Positions 34,908-46,825 of a stretch of DNA of 64,000 bases are shown here, piece after piece (positions within the stretch are counted from its first letter, which is position 1; the number at the start of each line of letters is the position of its first letter). This DNA comes from Labia minor (taxonomy: Eukaryota > Arthropoda > Insecta > Dermaptera > Spongiphoridae): positions 74,330,767-74,394,766 of the forward strand of contig OY720346.1 of the NCBI GenBank assembly GCA_963082975.1. The letters run 5' to 3'. Made by a program: the position numbers and the translations under genes. Under the pieces are notes generated by a model, which made no database searches, was not told the origin of the DNA, and worked only from the letters and a program-made list of their open reading frames with translations.

Positions 34908-37900
34908 TTTTTAATTTTATAAATTTCTTTTTCTATATTTAATGTTGATCCATTTAAAAACTTAAGAGGGTGGAGGGTTTAAATCACTTTTTATTTATAA
35001 TATATCTGTTTAACAAATACCATTTTATAATTATATAATATTTATTTTTATTTACTAAGTTAGTCACGTGAGACACAACAGGACCTGTGTTCCAATCCCG
35101 ACACATGCATTACCAATGTCTCGTTGAAAATCAACCTGATTCTGTGGTTGGATTTCTCCTATTACATTGGAAAATTAAAGTCAAGAATATCCTACTGTAT
35201 AGCATAAAATTGCTTTCTCAGTCCGGAAACACTTGAGACAATTACTATATTTTTTTTTTTAAATTTTATTTATTTATTTATTTTTTAATTTTTAATTTTA
35301 TAAATTTCATTTTCTATATTTAATGTTGATCCATTTAAAAACTTGAGAGAGTGGAGGGTTTAAATATATTATATTTATTTATATTATATCTGTTTGACGA
35401 ATACCATTTTAATAATATAATGTTTATTTTTATTTAAAAACATGTACATTATTATATAATTACCATAACATTAAATTAATATATATATATTCATTTATTT
35501 ATTTTTGTGAATTTTTAGATTCCATCTTCTGCAGTGGAAATGCCTGGAGATGCTATAAATAGTTCGATTGCCTATTTAGATGTTCAATTTGGTGCTCTGG
35601 AGTTTGGGTCTGATAGTGGTCCCTTTGATGGAGTTGACCCAGTTCTTAATTCAGCAACAGCCTCTCAAAATCAACAAACCCAACAACAATCTGTAACTTC
35701 ATCGACAGTTCAACAGCAACCCACTCAAGTTCAACCATCTCAACAGCAGCAACAAGTACAAGCTGCACAGGTATCTGGCACATCAGCAGTTGCCGCGACT
35801 GGCTCTAGTAAATACCCCGGTCTTGATCAGATGCCATCACCTCGTCCGTCCGTACCACCTGTTTCTGCAGCTGATGTTGCTGGATTGGATGCTTTTGCTG
35901 CTGTGGCAGCAGCTGCAGCAGCCAATTCCAATGTACAAAAAGCACAAAATACACTCACGACTGCATTAGGTGCCCAAAAGGTAAGTTGATATTAATGAAA
36001 CTTGGAAAATCATTGGAAATAATTGTACTTGTAAGCAAATTAATCACTATTAGTTTTAATTCTATTATAATATTATAAAATATTATATTTAATTATAGTT
36101 TTATTTATCCATGGCTGTTTACTTTTCTTTTCTTTATTATTTTGTCATATTTTATATATCTTATTAAATCATGACATACTATATTACATCCATGGAACAT
36201 AATAAATAAATATAGGTGAATGAAGAGGATGAGTTTAACAAAAAATCTGTCATCACAAATATTTAAAATAATAATTGTTATACTGCTACCAAGAATGATT
36301 TTTGATACATGCATACTTACATTAAATATTATTACTTATGTATATAATCTCTTTAAATTAAATAAACAAATATTTCCTAGATTACGGATTCAATGCTGGC
36401 TTCGGAGGCCCATAAGCAGTCGCAACCACCTACGTCAGTAGGCTCGGCAACTGTTTATGGTTCTTCCTCAAGGGATCTCGATAAGACTGATGCAAGCACT
36501 GGCTTGGCAAATGCATACTCAACCCAAACAGCAACCGGGCCATATCAAGCCTACCAATCAGCGCAAACAAAAACACCCGCAGCAACTTATCAACAAGCTT
36601 CTAGTTATAACACTAATTATTCTTCCAATCAGGTGCACTATTTTCTCATTTTGTTTGTTAATTATTCGTTATAATATACGAGGGCGGGGTGAAAAGTTTC
36701 CTGCCTGACCAAGAAAAACGATGTTTTTAAATTTTTTTTTTTGCTATATTTTTGAACATAATCTCCATCAACACCTATACATGTCTCATAACGGTGTTCT
36801 AATTAATTAAATTTGATTTAATTTAATTTAAGTCTCATCAACAGTTATGAATTCGTTTGGATTACGCCTACAGCGCCAAATTGTCTGTAAAAATGGTTTT
36901 TCGAAGTAGTTTTTGGTCTAACGTTAGCAAACGCGGCACCCACGGTGCACACAGCTTTCCATATTCAAATGGTTGTGCAAAATATTTCGCACACGTTCAG
37001 CTGACATCCTAAAAATAATTTAAAAACATCGTTTTTCTTGGTCAGGCAGGAAACTTTTCACCCCACCCTCGTAGATCAATTTTAAGATTAAGTTAAAATT
37101 AACCTGGATTATATAATTGACAGGTCACATCGACGACAGCATATCCTTCGTATTCCTCTACAGCTAGTAATGCTGCTACAGTTGCTACTGGAGCATATCC
37201 TAGTGCAGGAAGCAATAATAATTCTGGTTATGGACAAACAGCGGCTTATGGATCTTCAGGCTCATCCAGTCAGGCATTTCCACAACCAAATCAGAATACG
37301 ACTTATCCCACAGCGGCTACTGTAGCAGGTGCAGGTTCTGTGAATACTGCTGGTGCTGGTGCCTATGCGGCTGCGAGTCAAGTCCCTTATCAAAATAGTT
37401 ACGCATCAACAACAGCACCCAATCATGTCAAATTATCAGCAGCCCTTAACACTGTTGCTAAGGATAATCAGGTAATTAGAAAAAAAAAAAAAAAAACTTA
37501 TTGAAATGAAATAAATTGTTAATTGATTAATTTTATTTGAATGTTGTTTCGATTGATTATTTCCAGTTTGACACGACAACTTCTACGAGCAATCTGGGTA
37601 ATAATACGATAGCGACGTCAGCGACAAGTGGTGTGAGCGGCGCTGGAAGTGGAACAGTAGCTGGCAGTGCGGCAGCTGGAAATACTGGAGCTGGCAGCGG
37701 AAGCGGGAACAGCGGCACCGGGGCTGGAGCAAGTAGTTCACAAACTGTCAACACGACGAGTACTAAAGTGACAAGTTCGACAGGTAGCCGACGAAGCAGC
37801 ACCTCTTCATCTGCATGGCCTTACGGAGCCTCAACCACCACTGACCACGTGACTCTGTCGGCAGGAGTGCCTCCTATTCTCGGCACCCATCAGTACATCA

Positions 37901-40900
37901 TGAGCCAGGGTGGAATGCCCTATTTCCAGCAGCCCATGTTCTCCTACGAGGATCTCCAAATTATCCAGCAACAACGGCTACCGCACATGGTTCGTACCTT
38001 CAGACGACATCTCCTCTTTACCTTTCCGCTTTAAATCAAGTCATAGGTATAGTATTATGAAATCTATCAAAATTTGGGAAGTATAAAGCTTTATTTACCT
38101 CAAATGCTTATCAACTATATAAATAAGGAGTTATTATAGTAACTAGTTTAAAATATATATTATTCAAGTAAACAATATATAAACATTAATAACCATTGAG
38201 CTAAGTATTCCTTTCTGCCTTACGAAATTATTATCAATTAAAATTAAGATAGTTTTCATTGCTCTATATAATTAAACAGCAAGCAGACACGAATTATTTA
38301 CATTATTTGCACATTTACATTTCTGTAGATTATTCAATTTCTTAAATTTATTTAAATGCATGGTTCAATTATTAGATATATTTGAGGCAGCTGGTATACA
38401 TATTAATTTATTTTATTTTATTAAATTTTCCAAATATCTTTTTTTTTTAAATATTTTAAGAATATCAAAAGATAATATATATTTAATTAGCGTTTGTTTC
38501 GTTTTTATAAATTTTTATTTCAAATTTCTTTTATATATTTGGCTCAATTTTTCAATTATTTTATGGAAAGTAAGAAACTCTTTTTAAAGATAAATGAATT
38601 TATTTTTCTATATTTATGATATATAAAATAATAAACACCATTTCATATTTATTTCATGTTTTAAAAAAGTATTCTTTTATATTATTAAACTTTTTCTATC
38701 AATTATTATTTCAAAAAATAAGTTATTGAATTATTTCTTAGTTAAAATTAATTATCTCATATCGCTTAGTCGATCAGGCGATCAGCCATCTAGTGTCTGT
38801 AAATATTAGACAATACAAATAATAAATGAAATTAAACAAATACCTGAATAATTTCAATATATAATAATATATATAAAATAAAACTCAAGACTTTGGGTAA
38901 GTTTTCTATAATTAAAATATTTATTTTTTCTAAATTCTATCATTGTCCTTCATTATTATATATAAATATTTTTTAACACATTTTAAATTTTTAAAAGACT
39001 CAAAATTTTTTCAATATTTAAATAACAATGTTCAGCTTAGGACTGCATGATGATATTAAATTTAAATTACAATTTGAAGCAAAACATATTAATTTTTATT
39101 AATCAACTCCATAATACATTTAAATAATATAATTTTGAAAAATACAATTTTTAGTAATTTGAAAATTTTAAGTTATTTTGTTTCTATTTAATATTAAATT
39201 TTATTCCAGGTAAAACTTGATATACTATCATTAATTTAGACTCAAGATTTTCAATAGTTTTACAAAATAAAAGCTTATTGATTTGATAGAAATATCATTT
39301 GAATGAGTAGATTTCTTCACATTGCTTTACGTAGATTTTCTTTATAATTGTTTTGCTTGGAAATTGTATATAAAGCTTTTTTTGAAATCATTTAAAAATT
39401 CCTTTTGAGCACGCCTATCGCTTTCTTATTTCAGATGGAAAAAGATTATTATTATTATTATTATTCGATTCTTAGTTCAATTAGTTCAACTATTTTAATT
39501 ATTTATGACAATTTGTTTCTAGCCCCATTCATTTTTCTGGTAATGTTTATATCTTTAGTAAGCTTTTACTTGAAACATATTTTTTTTATAAGTCTATAAT
39601 GCATATATTCAAAATGAATGCTTTTAGATTGAATTATTTATGGATTGAAATTTCATTTAATTTGGATTGGTAATATAAAATTATATTATTTAGAATTGTT
39701 TTCAAATTAAATTATATAAACATATTTCTTTTTAAATTCCAAATTTTCCATTTATCTTTAAATAAAAATAACAAATTATATATATTATAAAACTTGTATT
39801 AATCTGAATTCTTTAAGAGTTTCTTATATTCTTTATTTACTTTTATAATTCATTCTTCTAATGGCTCCTATTATTTAAATGAAAATTATTTTTCCTATTT
39901 TTAAAAGCACAGAATATTAAATTATTTATTTAATAAAATCAATTACGGTTTTACAAAAATTATTAAAATAATATATTTAGAATCATTTAATTTGTTCTTG
40001 TTAATCTACTTATTTAGAAGCATCCAAACTCTTATAGATAGATATTTAAATAATAATATATACTTTGTAGATAGTAGTTATACATTATATTTGTAGACGC
40101 CTCTCTTTTATTCTACATTATATTTATTTTATTTTTATTTTATTTACTTAATTTTTTTTTTCTTTTCTTTTTTAATTTTATCGCATCTGCCTGAAAATTT
40201 TCTGTTGGGTCGGCTGTATTTATTGATTTATTCTTTTGTTTTTCTGCTTGCATGTTTTCCATCTGTTCCTCAGACGTCTGGCCACTATGATGTGGGTTTA
40301 CCCTTCCAGGCCCCAACGAGCCTGGCTACAGGCCGAGAGGCCGGTTTGGCCAATGTTGCTTATTCCATGAGCGATGGCCGATTCACACGAGCTGACAGCA
40401 ACGCTTCACCGGTTCCTTCCACGCTCTCCCAACAGGTAATCCTCTAATCAAGATTTTTTTAAAATTTCATCATCTTTTTTTTCATATAAAATTCTTTATA
40501 TTTTGATTTTTATCACCCTTACAGGACATATTTTAAAATGTGTGACAGAACGATTAATCGGAATCATTGGTTATCCTATAGTTTTTTTTATATAATGCTT
40601 TTCTTATTTACCAAACAATAAATTGCATAAGAAAATTGAAAAATAGTTTAGGTTTTGAAAAATTTTAAAATTCACATAATCAATATTAGAATTTTCTTCA
40701 AACGTCCATAAAATCTAAAACATTAATTAATTTTATTTATTAGAAATTATGTCATAATAAAGGGATATTAAAATTAAAAAAAAATAATGTCTTCCCACAC
40801 TAAATAAAATGAGCTATCACCATTATTATTATTATTATTATTATTTTTTATAATTTAGACTTTATCAAATGCTATAATTTATTTAAAATTTTGATCCAAA

Positions 40901-43900
40901 TTGACTTATTTATCTTTTAAACAGAATGCGACGCAACATCAACAACCTTTGATCAACCCAACAGCAGCGCTTCCGCCTGGCTACGCTTATTTCTATGGTG
41001 CCGGAATGGTTCCAACGGGGGGCTTCCAATATGGCACACCAGCAATTTATCCGGTACAGGGAACTTCTTCTTCCTCTACTGACATCAATTGAAATCATTC
41101 ATCATGGAACATTTCTAAGCAACAACTTTTTAAAAATTCTTTACAATGAATTTTATTTAACAAGTTGTTTTCTCTTTGAGACTGAAAAACATTTCGATTA
41201 TATAATTTAAGCTATTTAAACAATTAATTTGTGTAAATAAAAGCTTTATTCTAATATATTATGATTTACAGAATTTATTATATATATACAATATATATAT
41301 ACATTTTTAATGTTTAAAAAAAATTTTCACTTTCTTTATATGATTATCATTTTTAAAGATAAACAATGAAATAAATAACATTATAATAAAATCGAATTTT
41401 GAGAGCAAAACATTTTATATAAATCATTTATAATTATTAAAATTGAATGTTTTTTTTATTAATGACAATTTCCAATGAAATGTTTCCAAAAAATGACCAA
41501 GATTGAATGAAATATTAAATTATTATGAATTTCAATAAAATTTTATTATTTTATAAAAAAAACATGGAAAATTCTTTTAATTCCTTATCCTTTTAAGAAA
41601 ATTTGTTATAAATATTCATCATAATAATTCAATATTCAAAAATTCATATTATATTCATAATATAAATAAAATTTATAGCAATGTTTTTAATTTAATAAAG
41701 TTAAATATAAACAAGTTTTTTTTTATTTATTTTGTTTATAAAATAATAAACTAATCACCACTTGTTTAATATTGATGGTATATTTTTCTATTGATTTTTG
41801 ATTCATATATTCGCTTGCAGCAAATGCCGCCTGCCACCAATAGCACATCCAATTCCCAATATGGGAAACCTGGAACTGGGTATGGAAGCGGATATGGCAG
41901 CGGATATGATGGCCTAGCACAGAGTCAAGATTATAGCAAGCCTGCAAGTGGTTATGCTGTTTCGGGCACAGGCAGTGTCAGTAAAAGTACAGCGGCTGGT
42001 GTTGCAGCAAATGCAGCAGCAGCCGCTGTTGCTGCAGCTGCCGGTTCAACAAGTAGTGATCCTTTAAGTGCCACAATGTTATATGGCAAACAACATGCAG
42101 CTTTAGTAAGCAAAGTGAATGTAAGTATCTCAAAAATATCATCTGGTGAAAACAAATTAATTTTATAATAAAAGATAAAATATTAATCTTACCAATATAT
42201 TTAATATCATAGATCTATTTATTTCTTTTTCATTTAAAAATAAATGATTTTAAATAAATGTTGACATAAACAATTTTTAATAACTAATCCAATGCTTCTT
42301 GGATTTTTATATTTATTTAAACTTATTATTATATATATATATATATATTTATTTTCTTTTAAAATAATTATAAAACTAATTTAATGGATAAAATATATTT
42401 TTAGAATTCAATTGTTTAATATTTATATCGTTAAAATAAATAATAAATAGAAATTAGAGCAGAGTATACTTACGGAGAGAGATATGGTCCCTTATTAGAA
42501 AAAAAAAGGGGGGGTGCAGAATATTATTATTCTTATTAAACAAAAAATTTTATCTATTTAATACATTTAATTATTCTGTTGGTTTTTTGACAAGATAATT
42601 AAAATTTTATTTTAATGTAACGATAAAAACTAAAATATTACTAAAAAAATATTTATTTTAGGCAGATCCTAATCACTTACTATTGACTATTGATAATTAT
42701 TATAATTTTATAGTTCTCTAATATATTTTCTTTTCTTTATTTTTTATCTAGTCATATGAGAAACAAGGTTTCCACTCGGCGACTCCCCCTCCATTTAATT
42801 TGGCTGGAAGTCAAACAGCAATGGCGGCACCGAGCGGTGCTTTTACTCCACATGTCTTCATCCCGACTATGGCTGCACCACATCAACAACATCATTCTAC
42901 CACACTAACTACTCTGATGCACCAGCCACCCCTTCAGGTATTATATTATTTACATTGTTTCTGGAAAAATATTCCATATTTTAAATAAAATTCTTATTTT
43001 CACTTTGTAACTAATTTTCTTCTTATTAATATTTAACTTTCAAAAATTTAAATATTTTTAATAATTTATATATAATTATTGTTTTTCTTTTACTTAACTG
43101 ATATATTATTTATTTAATTTAAATTAAATACAATATATTCAACATTATATACAAATTATTTATTGATGTTTTTTTTTGCTATAAACTTACGTTCAGTTCA
43201 AGATATATAATAAAAGGAGAAATAAAAAAAAAAATTTCTTTCGCCAAAAATTGAAATGAAGTAGAAAAATTGAAAAATTAATTAATACCCATTTGGTTTC
43301 CATTTTTGACTAAAGAAATATTTATTTTTTTTTATTTCTTCTTTTAATATTAAGAATCAAGAAGGCCAATATTATTATTTTACACTATATAATTATATTA
43401 TTTTACACTATAATCTTTCAAAATTATTGACCTTTAATCCCCAAAAATTGAATTATATCCTAATGAAATTATAAAAATAAAACGATCGTCACCGAGGTTA
43501 AGACTTATTCTTGTTTTATTAGTTCAGGCATAAATCTCGTTAAACCATCTCTTAACCCTTAAAAAATCTGACTGACTTATGTTAAATGATAAGCGATTTT
43601 ATGTTGACTAATGCCATTATGCAACGAAGCATAGCCTTCATTAGTTTTTTCTGGCATAATATCTTTAGTTTTAAAAAACAATGAATGTACATGTTCAAAT
43701 TTATTTGATAAATTTAAAGTATGACAATTGTAAATAATTAACGTTTTTAGGTGGTTTTTGGAAGTTATGAACTTAAATCTCGTGTCTATCAAGTTGACTA
43801 TTTGTTGAAATATCTGTATTTATAAAACATTGTAAACTATATTATATATATCAGTGTTTCCCAAACTTTTTTAACCGCGACCCGGTTCGAGGTCTTAAAA

Positions 43901-45074
43901 TTTGTCGCGACCCACTTCATTAAAAAAAAACATTTATTTAGAAGGCAAATTTTATTTTTCAATAAAAATCAAGTTGTTTATTTCATACATAAAAATTGCA
44001 AAGTAATTATATAAGAAAAATAAAAGTAATTAAAAAATTAATAATTTTCAAATTGTTTATTTTATACAAGAAAAATAGAAGTAATTTTGTGTTTCTAATG
44101 ATGTAAAAAATAATAAGAATTTCTAAAAAAAAATTTCGCGACCCACACTTTGGGAAACACTGATAAATACTATCTACAAAATGATTCTGTGGTAGACAGG
44201 GATTTACAAGATATTAATGATTAATGAAAATTGAATATTTATTCACAATTAATCATATAAATTGTTCGGTATTTTGCACAAGTCAAATTGCTTTTCTTGG
44301 GGTTAACTCGAAAGGTTTTTTTTTTCATCATATTTTAAAACAATCCATTTTTCTATACACGATTATTTCGGATAGCAATTCAATAATTTAACTATAAATA
44401 GATAGAAAATAAAGCTTTTAAAGTTTTGACCTTGACATAAAATGTGAAAAGAAGTAGCTCATTCAAAATAATTGATAGAAAACGAATTATTATTAAATTT
44501 ATATCCGAGAAGTGGGATAACAGGGACCACAAAACTCTAAATTTTATTTAATTAAAATAAATAGAGAGAGAAAGAAAAAAAATAATTGCCCTCAAGCAGA
44601 AACAAACCCTCGACTACTAGTTATATTTTCAAAATTAGATTTAAACAAGTATTTTAGTCAAATTAAAATTTAAATCATTGATTAAATTCAATTTAACTCA
44701 ACGTTCATCTTCGCCCTTCAAATTTAATATTAACCAACATTTTTTTTTGTTTTTTGTTACAAATGTTGGTTTTACTAAGATTAAGGTATATCATAGGTGG
44801 CCAAATAACGATTGAAAGAGAGTAAAGTAAAAAAAATAAAAATATTTTTTATTTCTTTTATTATTATCATCATTCATAAAATTTTTATTCATATTATCAA
44901 AAATAAATATTTTTTATCTTTTAATTAGAATAATTATTCCAATTTTTGTTTCTGAAAAAATTTCTTTTTTAGGAATCTGGTACAAGCTCGAGTCAACGAT
45001 CACAGGCATCAACTCAGCCTAATAAATCGGCTGCAAAGCAAGGTTATGCTACCTCTTACTGGACGGCAAACTAA
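29770..45074 (+). CDS. lig: Lingerer / UBAP2-UBAP2L homologue (UBA and RGG protein)
   Basis: Coding exons: 29770-29895, 30911-30982, 31068-31175, 31540-31789, 32519-32803, 33049-33257, 33426-33741, 33836-34002, 35519-35980, 36381-36632, 37124-37471, 37567-37989, 40274-40435, 40925-41053, 41821-42120, 42752-42937, 44973-45074; about 1298 aa. All phases join. Residues 43-102 form a UBA-like domain ([10 protein letters not shown], then [18 protein letters not shown]). An RGG-box region with long Gly runs follows (about 185-280), then the family motif [16 protein letters not shown]. At 512-543 is the DUF3697-type signature ([11 protein letters not shown], then [10 protein letters not shown]). The rest is low-complexity Gln/Ser/Ala/Tyr sequence ending in SYWTAN, as in fly Lig and human UBAP2L. 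The family binds ubiquitin and RNA in cytoplasmic and stress granules with FMRP, Caprin and Rasputin. The start is the first in-frame ATG with the expected N-terminus; an in-frame GTG 27 bp upstream is ignored. Uncertain points: exon 5 could end at 31786, and the donors after 37989 (GTTCGT) and 41053 (GTACAG) are weak. Introns hold hAT and mariner MITEs and a SINE array. Confidence 0.93.
31216..31493. mobile_element. hAT-type MITE with exact 8-bp target duplication
   Basis: 278 bp. Ends cagcggtcggggaa and ttccccaaccgctg; flanked by CATTAAAT at 31208-31215 and 31494-31501. Inserted in a lingerer intron (31176-31539). Confidence 0.9.
32078..32244 (-). repeat. Inverted duplication, arm 2
   Basis: Reverse copy of 28423-28590, located in the lingerer intron between the coding exons ending 31789 and starting 32519. 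Confidence 0.85.
34259..35250 (+). repeat. Three-copy SINE array in a lingerer intron
   Basis: Units at 34259-34466, about 34661-34866 and 35047-35250 share 'actaagttagtcac', a box B-like GGTTCCAATCC, 'cattaccaatgtctcgttga' and 'gtccggaaacacttgag'. Only the first keeps a box A-like tggtctagtt. Units two and three also share about 180 bp of downstream AT-rich sequence (period near 386 bp), so the last step was a local tandem duplication, not a new insertion. Confidence 0.8.
36679..37071 (-). mobile_element. Young mariner-derived MITE in a lingerer intron
   Basis: Inverted repeats of about 55 bp start cgaggg(c/t)ggggtgaaaag and differ at very few positions; TA duplicates at 36677-36678 and 37072-37073. 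The minus strand keeps a slice of mariner transposase (MSAERV, then HNHLNME-like) with stops. At 393 bp it is an internal-deletion derivative. A second copy of the same deletion form lies at 63640-63975. Confidence 0.9.
43852..44162. mobile_element. hAT-type MITE in the last lingerer intron
   Basis: Ends cagtgtttcccaaac and tttgggaaacactg are perfect inverted repeats, with 'cgcgaccc' just inside both. Flanks atatatat and ataaatac match at 6 of 8, a weak target duplication in AT-rich sequence. 311 bp, noncoding. Confidence 0.82.
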
Positions 45075-46611
45075 AGGCAGACTGGCGTTAGCAGTTTAAT
45101 GCTATTGCTCTTTTAGCCAGCCAATGCCTCTATTTTTAGTGGGTGGCAACTTATACTGCGCTCCATCATAATTTAAATATATTAATATATGTATATATAT
45201 ATATATATATATATACATATATAAATATATAAATAAATATATATTTTACTATATTTATATAATTTCTTCCGGCTCCTAGCCTCGCCCCTTCTATTTTAAA
45301 GACTATTTTGTGTAAATTACACTCATTGCTCGACATAATTTCTTATGTGAAACACAAACTTTTTTTATTTTATTTTCATATACATTTGTTGTTGCAATGT
45401 TGTGTTCTTTACTCAAAAACTAAAACTCTTGACTATTAAATTTATTTATGGTAAAATAATTAAAAATGACGTTTCTTTTTTTAAAATTGTGAGTTTCTTT
45501 TATATTCTTTTTTTTTATTTAAGAGAAAGGGTGGGACTGTTTACGGAAGGTTTTTGTTATTTTCTAAAAAATGAGTTATAGCTAATTTTTTTCTATCTAT
45601 AGCTCAAATTGTATTTTAATATTATTATTATTACTATTATTATTATTATTATTTTCTTCTTTTTTTTTTGGAGCTGCATATTAAAGTCAATTGTGAAAAA
45701 AAAACAGAATTATTTTTTATTATTGTTGACACCTACAATGGGGCGACTGGATGGTACCCTTGAATTAAAAATTAAAAATATATTTTCACTCTAATTCATT
45801 ACGAAAGTATTTAATTATTTGTAATTATAAAATATTAAAAAAAAAACTGAATAATGGTGCCGCTGAAATATACAAATAAATATTTTTCTTTAATATATGA
45901 AATTAATTCTCCTGAGGGTTACCTAGTGTTTTTTTTTAATTCTATTTTATTAATCTATTTTCTCGTAATTTTTTTTTTTTTGATAATAGAATTTATAAAT
46001 AGAAAATTTTGTTATGAAATTTCATGGCTTTCTGCACGATCCATGTATGTTCAAATCCGGAAACTGTAGTATGAATCTTAATAGTGTTAATACTATTATC
46101 TATATTATCTCAACATGTGTATTATATGTCTAGGCTAGAGTTATTTTGTAAGTCGGATCATAAGTCAAAATAACTTAAATAATAATATACAATATTAGTT
46201 TTAAATATTTGTATTATTTTTCTCCCTTAAATGTATTTTCTATTAAAAGGATTTTTGTAGCATGATACAAATGGAATTTATGATATCACCTATAATATGT
46301 GATGTTTTGAATACCCAAAGAGAGAAAGAAGAAAGTATATCATAAGAAATAATTTAAATAATTATAATAAAATAAAAAATGGTCATCATACCACAATGTA
46401 CAAAGAATTCACATTGTTTAAAAAATTTTAAAATGTATTAAAAAATCAAATTGAAAATTTGGATTGCCAGCAAAATCTAAATATTTTGTTGTTTGTTTTT
46501 TTTTTGTTATATAATTATCAAATAGAAGATATGATATTACATCTCCCTTCCCCCTACATTTCCCCTCCAACATATTTATCTCTTACATTCTGAAATCCTA
46601 TCTAAACTAGA
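45075..46611 (+). other. Lingerer 3' UTR and intergenic spacer
   Basis: No coding potential. A GC-richer stretch to about 45165 probably starts the 3' UTR. It is followed by a TA microsatellite (about 45188-45240) with an AATAAA at 45232-45237, T-rich tracts, and a run of TTA triplets near 45620. The real polyadenylation site cannot be chosen from sequence alone. Confidence 0.4.
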
Positions 46612-46779
46612 ATGTCACATCGCTTGAAAATGGTAAGCACTTGCATTTAAATTTTATAAAAGTTTTTTTTCAAATATATTAAAAATATAATATACAATTT
46701 TTCCAGATATTTCCTTTTAAAGGATTTATCGCTCCAGTTCTTACACCATTTAATTATGACAGGTATATAGTAATTTAAA

Positions 46780-46825
<46 letters not shown>

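Noticed and set aside
34259-35250. CRISPR-like spacing of three repeats
   Set aside because: The units are about 200 bp with tRNA-like boxes, in a eukaryotic intron; this is a tandem SINE array.
37557-37802. Minus-strand Leu/Pro/Val-rich frame at 37557-37802
   Set aside because: Shadow of the Gly/Ala/Ser-rich lingerer exon 37567-37989 on the + strand.
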